Assembly (NCBI GenBank): GCA_014529385.2 | Contig: CM043950.1 | Span: 81,788,843-81,852,842 of the forward strand | Reading direction: 5' to 3' | Source of the DNA: Adiantum capillus-veneris | Taxonomy: Eukaryota > Streptophyta > Polypodiopsida > Polypodiales > Pteridaceae | Length of the DNA stretch: 64,000 nucleotides | Shown here: in pieces, positions 51,000-62,643 of the stretch | Position numbering within the stretch: position 1 is the stretch's first letter | How the letters are laid out: every line of letters starts with the position of its first letter | Made by a program: the position numbers and the translations under genes | Notes under the pieces: generated by a model | Database searches by the model: none | What the model was told of the DNA's origin: nothing | The model's input: only the letters and a program-made list of their open reading frames with translations

Positions 51000-51701
51000 A
51001 TTTTGGGTATTATACATGGCAGCCAGGCTTCCGGTTGTAGTAGTGGTATTAGAGCGTAGGCTACGCTCCAAGACTGAAGATTTTTTTACAAGTAGCAACT
51101 AAGTGTTTTGTTTCCTTATGCTTGTAGATTTTGCTAATTGCTTCAATTGAAATAATAATTAGTGTTGATTGTATGAGATGGATAATGATCTTTAGAAATT
51201 GTAGAGAATCCTTTCGTTATTGTCATAATATGGTGCTTATATAACTATGTTAATTAAACATATTAATATAATAGATTAAATTTAATCTACGATGATACTC
51301 GAGGACGAGAAAGGAGCAGGGTGAGATAGACTCCGGAAGGGGAAAAGAGATGAAGAGGGGAGATGAGGTTTGTTTAATGCTTCATAGTCTTGAAAAATCA
51401 ATCCCGAGGAATATGAGCAAACTATCTAGGTAAAGTCATGCAAAATGACCCTTTCATTAGCTATGTTATCAACACTATGATGAACCACAATATTGTTTTA
51501 TTTATTTTTTTGTTCTAATGAGCACAAGAACATCATTGTGCGATGCCGCTCATCATTGTGCAGACCTTCTCGTCACCATGAGCACAGACAACAAGGTTTG
51601 TGGGGACCTAGGAATGCAAGGGTAGCTATTGCATCAACGACAATCCATCCAGCAGCAATGGTTGCAAGGATCGACAACGTCGTTGGCCTGCCATGCACCC
51701 A

Positions 51702-51773
<72 letters not shown>

Positions 51774-53490
51774 GGCTAGTTGCCATGCAGCATGCGGCTG
51801 TGGTGTGTTAATGAGCACGAACCCTCCCTCTTTCTCATCACCTCACAGCCTCACACATGCCCAATTGAATTCTCTCTCTCACTCTCACTCTCTCCCTACC
51901 ACCCATTACATACCGTACCATGCAGCCCACTAGTTGTCCCTATGTCTCTGTTGATGCTCACTTAGACCAACCTCAACCACTCTCGCTCTCTCACAAGAAC
52001 CAGAACTGGAGTCTCGCACCTTAAACCAATCGGCCATCCTGACTCCTCCAACTCCATGCATCCATTCTCTTTCTCTTTCTTTTGACTATTTAGCCTTCAA
52101 CAACATTCACTCGCACTCGTTGTTCACACTAATCAACCCCTCCCTCCGACTCACACAAGCCATGCAAAGTGGGATATCCCCCCCCCCCTTTACTGTTCGC
52201 GCCAACACCCCATCCAAATCTCTCTCTAACTCTCCCTCTCTCTCAGTTGCCTACATGGCATCACCCACCCAGCAACAAGTGGCGTGTTGAACCAAGTTGG
52301 GTAAGTGATGCATGCCTACCTTTGGTTCTGTCCAGTGGCTGCATGCACTCCACGGCCATCATCTTGATGTCAACACTTTTGTAGGTGTGTTGCAGTAGGT
52401 CACGAGTCATCTAGCAGACCCATGTTGCAGCAGGCTACTACAAACTTGTGCTACCAGCATATTCGAATCATGATGTGCTTGTTGGATTTTCTTGCCCTAC
52501 ATCAGCTACAAAGTGTGCAACTATGACAAGCTTGTGATTGTTTGGAAGGTGCAACTGGCCACTTTGTGTGAGGGGCTATTGGCATCTTGTGAGGCATGCA
52601 AAGATAGCTGCAAAGGAGCGCAAATTCTGAGGGCAAGGAGGACTCTAGAGGGCCTCAAGAATATTAGAGAGCCAATGCAAACCTCTACCAGGATGCAGAC
52701 AGCATGGGAAAGGGTCTGCATGGCCTAGACTAAAGGGTGTAAGGGAGCAGAAGAGGAAACGTGGCCCAAGACAGGTCGGGATAATCTACCATCTGTGTGA
52801 AGAAATGCGATGCCGGGGAGATAAAAAAGCCCATGCTCGGGGACATGAATAGCGTGGGACTCAGTTGGGTTGTTCTTTTGCATTGCCACAGTAACATCTC
52901 TCTCTCTCCCTCTTGACTCTCTATGAGAAAAACTGGCTGCCAAGACCAGGCTCAGATAGTCGCATCAAACGCTCTCTGTCTCTCTCTTGTGCTGGGACAA
53001 ACCCCCTCGTCTACTGCATATACCACCCTCACAACTGTGCCCTGCCCTCCCCTCCCATGACTACTTATCGAGGGGGCGGACATTGACTCTTCAATGACCG
53101 GTGCAGCTCGCTCTCCGACAATGGCCGCTACAGAGCATTCACGAGAATTGACGACGAGGACGACAATGATGATTTTAGTTTGACATTGTTAGACGTTTCG
53201 TTATAACATTGCATACGCTAGTTAGGAATGCTCATATCCCCAAACATGTTGGAGAAATCCGACGGAAACCTCGGCATTGAAAGCATTGTACATTAAGTTC
53301 TAAGGTAGGAAGGAAATGATTAATGGGAATGCTGTTTGCAATAGGAAAGAATGTATGCTAGGGAAAATTTAGCTCGGCATGTTCATTCTATTTCCAATGT
53401 TGAATTAGTCATGAACCCCCTGCTGATCACAGGGGGCAGAGTTCCTGGTTAAGGGCTCTTGAATCCACGTGTGCTGGTTAAGCGGTGGAT
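51000..53490. other. No gene recognised; CT-rich and microsatellite-bearing
   Basis: Contains a (CT)n tract (51704-51771) and pyrimidine-rich stretches around 51830-52260. The longest non-repeat frame (52492-52728, plus, 78 codons) has no recognisable features. A small TE or host exon could hide here, but I cannot support one. Confidence 0.5.
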
Positions 53491-53580
53491 ACCTACGACT
53501 TGCTTTCTATGCGGTGGGAACCCACGTCTTGCTTTCTATGCGGTGGGAGTGTCCATGACGTGCTTTCTATGCGGTAGACA
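53474..53580. repeat. Three-copy ~30-bp tandem repeat
   Basis: CTTGCTTTCTATGCGGTGGG begins at about 53499 and 53528, with a variant at 53560, directly before duplication block C copy 2. Confidence 0.88.
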
Positions 53581-53586
53581 TACCTA

Positions 53587-54243
53587 GTTGTATGGGCAGC
53601 TAGGCGACAATGGGAGGAGTGAACTGTCGCTGGAGGGGGGATGTTGTACCTCCAGAACATTGGAACGTTTATGAATAAGTTTGAGTAGAATTTTTACTAG
53701 AATTCTGTCTTGGTTTTGTTTGCAATACTGGTTGAAGGGCTGTTTTAACGAACCATGTGGTTCGGAATTAAACAAGGAATATCTATGTTGAACAACCTTG
53801 TGGTACTAATTAGGTCACACGAGGAAGTGTGAGTGTGGGGTGGAAAGTGGGGGCTTGACTCGGGTTGCCAATGCCTACGAGATGGGTGGTCCCGTTGGTC
53901 GCGAACTCTCTGTCCCCATAGTGCTTACTCGATATTGGTATTACTCATTGCCCCTAGAGCGGCGAATCCTCGAGAGTACGTGCCTCTGAAACATTGGGAA
54001 AAAGGCACTCGGGGTTTCTCTCCTCTTGGAAGGTGGGTCTTAGGATCGCTAGATAGTTAAGTACGCTTCCCCTGTGAGGTGGAGCTAGATCTCGTTACTA
54101 GTAGGCTCGAACTCGACTCACTTTGTGATGAGCGATCGTCCGCTAGTTGAACCCTGAACCATTTTGTTTGCTTCCGCTATAGATCTAGTGGCCACCAGGT
54201 TTACCATCAGATCCGTTGTTTGATACGACGGGGTGGGGACCTT
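53587..54243. repeat. Segmental duplication block C, copy 2
   Basis: Second copy of 9523-10180. It is followed by a (CT)n tract (54289-54334) instead of the rest of the gag relic. Confidence 0.9.
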
Positions 54244-54284
54244 ACATTGTCCTTTTAAGAACGGTTCGTATAACATTTCATTTC

Positions 54285-54336
<52 letters not shown>

Positions 54337-54421
54337 ACAACCCCTGACCACCTTGTTATGTTTTGGTCATTGACATCAATAATGTTGTATTTTTTTACAA
54401 TTAAAACATATATTTAATGTA

Positions 54422-56191
54422 TAATAATCCAATAATTAAATATATAAAACATACAGTAAACTAAAGTACATAGCGAATGAATGGTATACTAATATATACT
54501 AATCAAGATGTCGTTCAACAAGGTACATAAGTATTGTGATCTGTATTAATCGCTAGCAACCTGTTGTCATTTAACCTCTAGCATCTACGTAGGACTCCTT
54601 CATAAATTAACGTTCATTCATCATTTGATGTTATTAACTGTTATGCACACATATCCATAGTTGAAAATTGCATAAATTATAAATTTTTGGGGATTTTTAT
54701 TCAAAGACATTGTCCTCTTTAAATGGCTCATTGTTATATTTTGCACCTCCTACTTGCACTGGTCAGCCCTGTTAACCTTATGTTTTTAATTTTTTCACAA
54801 TTTTACGGCTCCATCCATCATTTGGACTACTCTATTTTTTACTTTATTGTAATTAGCACACCATGAAGGACGCAAGTGTTTTCAGTATACCATTTACATG
54901 AATCCTCTCTTTGTTTTTTATTTTGCAAGATTATTTTAACCCTTTTTTCTTGGTATTTATTTGGTTCAGTATACTAATCCTCTTGTACAATATGCCATTC
55001 ATGGAAAACAATGCAGGTACGCATACTTCACTAAACTCGTTTCTCTATCGCATTGCTCAATCACTATTTCTTCACCAAACTTTTACGTATTCAATTTCTC
55101 AATGTAGTTTACATTCCGGACACTCATTTCAATTTTAAGTAGGAGATACACTACTACGGTCAGGGCTTACTTACTACTTGCACGGTATGAAATTTTTATT
55201 GACATGATTATTTATTAGCTATGCAGCTCCTCATTTGAGCTAGGGTGCTCTCGGATATTAAGCCATAGTTTGTAAGTGCCTTGTTAGTGGAACATACTCT
55301 AATTTGGTGTCAAATAGATAGAATATTCTTTCTCGCCGAAATATTATGGCCGGACGGCGGCCTAAAAGTGGTCGGAAATTAACCAGTCGGTTGGTCGGTT
55401 GGTCGGTGGGGCCGTGTTGGACGGGTACGCTGCGACAGACGTCAGCACAGCGAGAACTCGCCTAACAAGTAATGTCAGCTAAGGACAAAGCTCGACCCGC
55501 AGGCGCATGAAAGCAAGCATAAGGTGTCAACCTACACTCGACCGACTCCTAACTAATTCCTACAGAGGTCCCTACCAATTGTCTAAGTCACAGTCTTCAA
55601 GAGTGCAAAAGAGGATACTTCCTACAACGCTTGCTAGAGCCGAACACCCATCAAACACTTTCGAAACACCATAGAGCTTGAAGGAGACCCTACTAATACC
55701 TATAGGTCGCTCTCCCTAAGGTCTATGAACCAAAATCACGACCCACAACACCCGGTGCAAAAACACGTAGGATGTCTGGCCGAAATTTGCAGGTCTTTGT
55801 TTCCGAAATCTGAAGTGCCTAATGTGTAGCAATGTGAACGCGTGGATATGTTGCAATGCGAAATCAGATAACGTATGCTCACCCAAACAACCGATGAAGC
55901 TCCCAAATCCGGACCGTACGCGCGCAATGTGGGTATCGGCTCGTAGCTCTAGTCAGGGGCAACACGCTGCACTTCTCCGCACTCGATTCCGACCACCGTA
56001 GCACACATAGCGTCAAGACGAAGCTCACACTCTCTCTCACGTACACAGTACGCTCACTCACAGACTTCAAACTTGTTTAAAATGACAAAAGGTCCTTCAT
56101 TAAGGTCAAAAAGTGGTATATATACCTTACAACTTCTCAAACCCTAAAGTTCCAAAATCAACCATCTACTCAATCTAACTATCAAAACTGG
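54422..56191. repeat. Segmental duplication block D, copy 2 (inverted relative to 10800-12572)
   Basis: Same content as copy 1 in the opposite orientation, and here continuous with the complete LTR and its element. Confidence 0.9.
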
Positions 56192-56326
56192 GATACAATC
56201 TGGAAACTTCTATAAGTCCCAATATTTACAAGGTGAAAAATCGGGTTTTCCTTAATGAATGAATAATTACAAAAATGATAGTCCGCCAAGTAGTTAGATT
56301 CCGTGGGGTGTGTCCAGCTTCTAACA
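55415..56326 (-). mobile_element. 3' LTR (copy A) of the coiled-coil element, 912 bp
   Basis: On the minus strand it starts TGTTAGAAGCTGG at 56326 directly after the polypurine tract and ends CCGTCCAACA at 55415. The half-site AGACATCCTACG lies at 55766-55777 (minus). No 5' LTR of this family appears between the ORF and the window end at 64000. Confidence 0.95.
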
Positions 56327-56340
56327 CCCCCCCCCCTCCT
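56327..56340 (-). promoter_or_regulatory. Polypurine tract of the coiled-coil element, copy A
   Basis: The minus strand reads AGGAGGGGGGGGGG, then TGTTAG. The equivalent in copy B is at 40184-40198. Confidence 0.88.
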
Positions 56341-56378
56341 TGTTCATGTCGTCCCCGACATGGCCTTGATCCTCTGCT

Positions 56379-59300
56379 TCATCTTATGGTCTCCCGCATC
56401 TTTAGTAGTGATTCGTACCGTGCATGTAGATTTAGCATTGTTGGGCCAAAGATATCTGTATGCATGGTGAAGAACCCCGTGTAGAATGGTTCTTCGAAAT
56501 CCTGGAGGTGATAGGATGGTAGAAACATAATTCTTTGATACAACGCATGTATCACCTCCTTGGAAGGCTGACCTGACATATCATAAGCACATCTGTATGT
56601 ATCCTGGAAGAAGAATATGCTGTCAGTCACTTGGCTTGGATTGAAGGTGTCGAACACTGCTAGGATGGTTCTGCAGATCTTTCTCATCATAATGCATGGA
56701 AGGTCAGGTGAGCCAGTGAACAACTTTATGGAGCCCGTTAGGGTTTTCACCATGTATTGTACACTTATTCTCTCACATGCCTTCACGCCCGACAGCTTTG
56801 GGTAGTTCAGTCAAGTGGGTTGGCTTCTTTGTAAGATTTCTTGCGCTTTCCACGTCCTAACCTTTGGTAGAGGACAGAAGCTGAGGTTGTCTCTAATGTG
56901 TTTAGGTGCCTCTACCAAGTGGATTAGGTATTGTGGGTACTTGGTAAGCCAAGCTTTCCTCCACTTTGGCTGAGAATCCACTATGAGCTTTACTCCTTCT
57001 GGCCTTGAGGTGTCTGCGTTGTAGAGAGGGACCGTTGGCTCTTATCTGATTCGCCTGTTTATTGTTGCCGCTTCATATTTCAGCAATGGATATGGGAGAG
57101 AGGGTTGAAACCATTCACGCCTGAGATTGCTGGCGTCGATTTTCTGAATTGTCATAGATTTGAAAACCCTCTGTTCCCATTCCAAGGCTTCCTTTGTGCT
57201 TTCTCTGAGCTCTGCCTCTATTGCCTTACGCAATTTTTCCTCCTCTTCTTGTGTTAGATCCTGTGGCTCTTGAGAGGATCCTGCTGTGCTTTCCTCTTGC
57301 ATGGGTGTGTCCATAGGATCTACCACATTGTCGAGGTCGATGCCCTCATTGGAAGCTGGCCCTGAGCTTTCTGCTTCTGCTTGTTGCTGGCCTTTCAACT
57401 CCTCAATTTTCTTGAGGAGTGTCTTCTTTTTCGCTCCGGCTTCTCCTCCCATAGTCACGAGGAGGTCATTGAGTTCAGCGTTTACTTTTTCAGTCTCCTC
57501 GAGCTTTATCTTTATGCTCTCCAATTCTTCTTGTAGGGATTTTTGGCTGTCCTCCATTCTGGTTTGCATTGCGATAGAACCTTTAGCCATCATCAACCTC
57601 TGCTTCTTCTCGAGAGTCAGCTCCTTCTAGAGTTCTTGCATCTGCTCCTCATATATTTGAATCTCGGAAATGATTTGAGTCGAGCTCGTAGCTCTAACTC
57701 TAGTAGGTGATGCTCGCAGCCTCTGCATGGTTTGATCTTTGACTTTTAATTGGTCCTTGAGCTCAAGGACTTCATCCAGGCTTTCTTCTTGTTCTATCTC
57801 CGCCTTTTCCTTGGCATTCCTCATGGCTTCTACTTCTTTAGTTTCTTCTGCTAGCTGGAGTGTCAGATTATCTCGTTCTTTTTCAGCATCTCGCAATGAC
57901 TTGCAGAGTTGCAGACACTCTTCTTCAGCTGCTTGTAATCTTTTTGTTGCTGCCTCATTTGCTTCTTCCTTTGCTTGGCAGTTTTGTAGAGCAGTTGCCA
58001 AGATGGCCTGGAGGTCAGCTTCTCTCTCTTTTTGTCCTTGGCTTTGTGCCTGCAGAGTATCCCTTTCCATCTTGGTCTTTTCTTCGGTGGCCTTTAGAGT
58101 TCTTAATTCTTTGTCTGATGCCATAGATTGTGCTCTTATTCCCGCTAGCATTGTCATCACCATGTCCCAATCATTAGAGGGCGGGTGCAGGTCTACCGTA
58201 TCGGTAGCAATTTCCTTCAGCTCAACTAGCCGGATGCCTGGCATCTGTTCTTTATGCCCTGTTCTCGCCAAGTCGAATGCGACTGTGGCGGCTTCTTCCC
58301 TTGTATATCCTGCAGCTAGCAGGTCCAAAAATGCATAATCTGCCTCATCTAGTTCTTTTTTCTCAAACGCAGGCTTGGTCTCTTCTTTGGGCTCAGGTTC
58401 TTGCCTTTGCTCTTGCTCCTCAGCCTAGTGTTCTTCTTGATTGTCCTCAACCTCCTTATCTTCTGGTGGAGGGCTGCTAGGAGGTGGTGATGGTGGCGGT
58501 GATGGCTGTGGGCTGGGTTTAGGGCTATCTGGTAAAGCTGCAGGTTTGCCCTTGAAGTCTCTGTTTGCTTTCGTTTTTCTTTCCCTTTCTTGTCTTTCTT
58601 GTTCATCTAGCAATGTCTGCCTTATCTGCTCCACTTCTTCCTCGGTGAAAGGGACATGGGGAATGTTTTCCGCTGCAACATCAAGAATCTCGAAATTCTT
58701 GATATATTCTTCAAAGCGGTCCCTTTGCACTCTTCTGGATGATCCGGACATAGACTCGAGAGATGGCTTCCATAGTTCGTTTAAATCACCCTTGAGGGCT
58801 CTTTCTGCTCGGAAACTCTCCATCAGCCTTTCGAGTCTAGCCGCTTTTTGTGATCTTGTCTCTTTGTCCGGCACTTGAGCAGATTCCTTTTTTCCTTTCT
58901 TCTACTCAGGTTGCTCCTCTGCAACTGGCTCTAGCCGTCGCTTCAACCTTGTAGCCACCCTTGGTGCTCGTTGTGGCTCGTCTTCTTTGTCTTCCTTTAC
59001 CCTTAGCCAATCATTCTAAGATGGGGGGTCAGGCCACCTTCCCTTGGCATGTAGTGCTGCATAAATTACCTTGGTTATCATTTCTCCTGGCACTATGTAG
59101 GTTGGCTTTTTGTTGCCCATTTTTACCAAGCTGTCATGTATGTATGCCGCATAGTTGATTATCTTTGGGGTGCCTTTTGTCATTGCCCAAGTAAACGTTG
59201 TGGCAATTGCACCTGGCGGAATCTTGTACTTCTATGGCCTCTTCGTGCACATGTGGAAGTACTGGTTGTACAATTGGCTCATGATCGCCACCTTTGGGTT

Positions 59301-59839
59301 GGCGATGTCTTCAAAGGTGTAATTGGCCTTTTTCTCTTTGTACACCTTGACTTCATCCCTTCTTTTTGTCACACTGTCTCCCTGATTGGAGAGATCTAGT
59401 GCATGGGCTACAACCCGCTCTGTGATAATGATCTCTGTATCGGGTCTTCCGGGCAAATCTGTCACCTTGGCCACTCCATCCTCTTTGATGCTTGTTACAA
59501 ACTCCCATACTCTTTTGACGTCCACCCCTGCTGGTATTGCTTCGAAATAGTTATGGAGGTCAATTTTCTCCAAGTAACTTTGCTTCGGACAAATTCATTG
59601 AGCTCTCTTGGCAGCATTGGAAGCTCTATTACATTGCCTTCATTGTCTTTGAACACCCCCTGGTAGATCTTTAGGTCGTTTGACTCTAACAGATCTTCCT
59701 GTATCCAGGTGCTGGTGGGCTTTAGTGTTCCCTCTGGAATGACAAAAGGTTCCACCTTGTCCAGATAATCTTTGATTGTCATTCTCTTCTTCTTTGCCGA
59801 TGACTTTGAGGCTGCCATAGATCCTGTTGCATTGAGCAA
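56379..59839 (-). pseudogene. Coiled-coil ORF of the LTR element, copy A (most complete copy)
   Basis: Spans about 1150 codons. The N-terminus has a basic start (SSAKKKRMTIKDYLDKVEPF) and a domain with GVFKDNEGNVIELPMLPREL, LPGRPDTEIIITERVVAHAL and IINYAAYIHDSLVKMG. Basic and proline-rich segments and long coiled coils follow, and the C-terminus (56786-56379) includes SIFFFQDTYRCAYDMSG, which copy B has lost. Lesions: a frameshift near 59575, TAG at 59232, 59016, 58902, 58425 and 57627, TAA at 57042 and TGA at 56811. Most TAGs sit where copy B has CAG (Gln). The TAG at 57627 is shared with copy B. There is no protease, RT or integrase within the ORF. The coiled coils would suit a self-assembling structural protein such as a gag substitute, but this is inference. 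Confidence 0.82.
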
Positions 59840-59982
59840 TCCAAAGTTCGCGTTTTTTCCATATCAGCTGTTAAGCTAAGTTTTACTTATCCAAATGACT
59901 TGAAAATTGAAATTATAGCTTAAAAGGAACTTGTGAAGCTGTGCATGTGCTCACAGTGCAAATCTGGCCAAAAATTCCATCT

Positions 59983-60860
59983 AGACATCCTACGCGTAGG
60001 ATGTCTTTTTCTTCAGAATTGGTTCATACTTGACATGCAGGTAGTGTAAGGCTCATGGAACATGGTTATAAGCTTGGATTTGAATTTGGATGACAAAAAG
60101 TGGATTTTTGGGATGATTTAGGCTTTAGGTCACAATTTGGGTAGATTGTCCATCATGGGTAGCAATTGATGTCTAAATGGGTTGAAAATGGGTATATTGG
60201 CCTACTGCATCATGATATTGGCTCCTATGATGTCATTTCTTGCACAGAAGGATAAATTTATGCTGAAGACATCCTACGCGTAGGATGTCTTTTTCATCAG
60301 AATTGCATAAAACTTGTTCTGTGGGTTGTCCTTGGCCTATGGAACATGGCCATGTTCTTGGATCTGAATTTGGATAAGATTTGATGCCTGTAGGGCTCTG
60401 TGAGGTGTTTTTGGGATCAAAAAGTGTATCTTGAAGGTTTTGGGGGTCAAAAGTGATTAGAATGGCTTCAAACTTGACATATGGGCTCTTGCTGATGAGG
60501 TAATTAAATTTGGAATGTCAAAACTTCCCTTCCATGCCAAAAAGGTCCATTAGACATCCTACGCGTAGGATGTCTAATTCATCATTTTTATTCCCTGACC
60601 ACACAGATGGTTTGCTGATGTGTATGTGAATGTGTTGTGCAAGTTTCATGAGATTTGGACAAGATTTGGTAGGTCAATGGCCCATTATTGCCTCTATACC
60701 CTAACTTTGCGTTTTTCCATGCATATGAGGTCAAATCTGGTCCAAATGTAATGAAACTTGGTGTAGGGCTTGTAAATGTCATTCAGAACATGTGCATGAC
60801 AAAAATTGTTGGGTTTTGTGCCAAAAAGTGCCTTTGAGACATCCTACGCGTAGGATGTCT
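59983..60860. promoter_or_regulatory. Array of four perfect 24-bp palindromes with a 284-285-bp period
   Basis: AGACATCCTACG followed by its exact reverse complement occurs at 59983-60006, 60267-60290, 60552-60575 and 60837-60860. The start-to-start distances are 284, 285 and 285 bp. The third copy extends to a 30-bp palindrome and the fourth to 26 bp. The sequence between the palindromes is far less alike (units 1 and 2 share phrases such as ATGGAACATGG and GAATTTGGAT), so these look like old 285-bp tandem units in which only the palindrome has stayed intact. The array lies 150-1020 bp upstream of the coiled-coil ORF start. It could be a protein-binding site, an RNA hairpin or a dimerisation signal. 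Its function is unknown. Confidence 0.9.
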
Positions 60861-62640
60861 CCTGATGATTTTTTCAGTGTCAGTGCTCCCAGTGCTTGCC
60901 CTTTGCCCCCCTAAGTCCCTTTTGAGCCTAATTTCACCAAAAAAGTCAAATGGATAGAGTATAACTCCCTGTGTGGACTTCAGAGCCTCCGAGCCGTTTT
61001 CTGACATTTGGAGTGCTTTTTGGCGATGAAATTTCTCGATGTTGGTCTCCATAGCTTCCCAATCCCTTGGGGATCCTTGCCGTATGGTTTTTGTCGACTT
61101 TGGCTTCACCGGAGCTCCATTTGGCAATTTGTCGCTCTAGAAGCACCCGTAGTTGCGTTTACATACCTTTGATGATTTGTGGGGGTATACCGCCATAGGA
61201 CTTGGTTGTTGATGCTCTAGGAAAGCCGCTCGTGAAGTTTGGTGGCAAACGGACTTGCGGTTTGGCCGCAAGTGCATTTTGATGCTTTGTGTGTCTGATG
61301 CCGTTTCTGAGGTTAAGTGCCGCTTCGGGTCACTTTTTGGTCATGCGGGTCATATGGACTTGTCGAGCATATCGAGATGCTCCTACCCATAAATTTTGGT
61401 AGCATTTGCTCGCCGCTTCGCCGATTTCCCATTTGGTGGCCTCTTGCGGGTTTCTGGGAATTAGGGTTTTTCCTGATGGTTTCCCACTTCCTTTGTCTAT
61501 CCATGACTGGTCTCCTAGACTAGGGTAAGCTGCCAATGAAGTCTTGTTGCTTTCAGGTTAGCCGTTAGGCCGCTGTCTCTACTTGCAGGTCTCTACCGCT
61601 CGCTTTGTGTGTGACCTCTACGCTAGTTTTCGCGACATAATGACAATCATGCGCGAAAAGCTCAAGGTGGTGAGCCTACCTCTCATGTCTGGAGCTGGTC
61701 GGGTAGACATGCGCGTCGTACAAGCTGCTGGAAGGTGGATCCGCTCTAGGTGGAGAAGCTCTCTCCACAAAGTCAATAGTGAGAATGAGCTAAAAATGGG
61801 GTGAAAAATTCTTATAATGGAGGTCCCCGAACCACTTTTCATGAAATTTGACATGTGCTCCTATCTTCCTGCGAGATGCGGTTTAGGCTCAAAAATTTCT
61901 TGATTTGGACTCCATTTGTTGCTCTGTTTACGAGAAATTTGTCATTTCGGTCAAAACCTAGCCAAAACATGCGTTCCGCTCCAGTCTCATAATTGCACCC
62001 CCACTGTACCATAGGATGTTCTTTAGTCACTGGTCATCCTCATATTTTTTGTTTTTCATTACGACTGTTTTTCACCTGCTTTTTGTATTTTTGAAGTTTT
62101 TCTGCCGAAAATTAGCAAAATTAAAAGGAAAATAGCAAATCAAACCCAAAAAATCCCCAAAATTCAGAATAGATCACAAACATCACCGCAACACATTATA
62201 TACGAGTACATGCAATTTTTATGGCCGGATTTCTCTGTTTTACCAATATTTTGCTTGAAAAATGGCTATTTCTACTTATATACACACACACCTAGAGGTT
62301 TGATTTGGCGTTTGGCCCCCTATACCTGTAGCTTCATGCTGTATAAGGGCATATATACTTGGGTTACTCCAGAAAATTTCGCAATCAAACGTCAACCCTT
62401 AAAATAGTCGAAAATCATGCCCTTTTTTTGTTGTTTCTGTTATTGGTTCTGCATTGAGAATGCCTCCCCCCCTCCTAGTCGGAGTCCTCCCAGACGACAA
62501 GGTTTCGCCTCGGGGTATGTGCCATGCATAGGTTGAAAATTTTGTGCTAATGCCTGGCCGATTAATGTGGCCCTATTTTATGCATACTCGGTTAATGCAT
62601 GGAAAAATTAATGCCGTGCAAGAGAAGGGAATAAGCAAGA
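60861..62640 (-). other. Non-coding region between the palindrome array and the protease relic
   Basis: No convincing gene in 1.8 kb. The minus strand has a TATA-like TATATAAG at 62275-62282 and a purine run, AGGAGGGGGGGAGG, at 62463-62476. The purine run resembles a polypurine tract, but no TG LTR start adjoins it. Its upstream neighbour encodes a PEAKPCRLGGLRLGGG-like phrase often seen near the end of gypsy coding regions. Whether this is a separate 3' end or the interior of one large element is unresolved. Confidence 0.5.
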
Positions 62641-62643
62641 TGC

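Noticed and set aside
62463-62476. Purine run as a certain polypurine tract ending the 62.6-64 kb element
   Set aside because: No TG LTR start follows it and no matching LTR was found, so it is kept only as a possibility.
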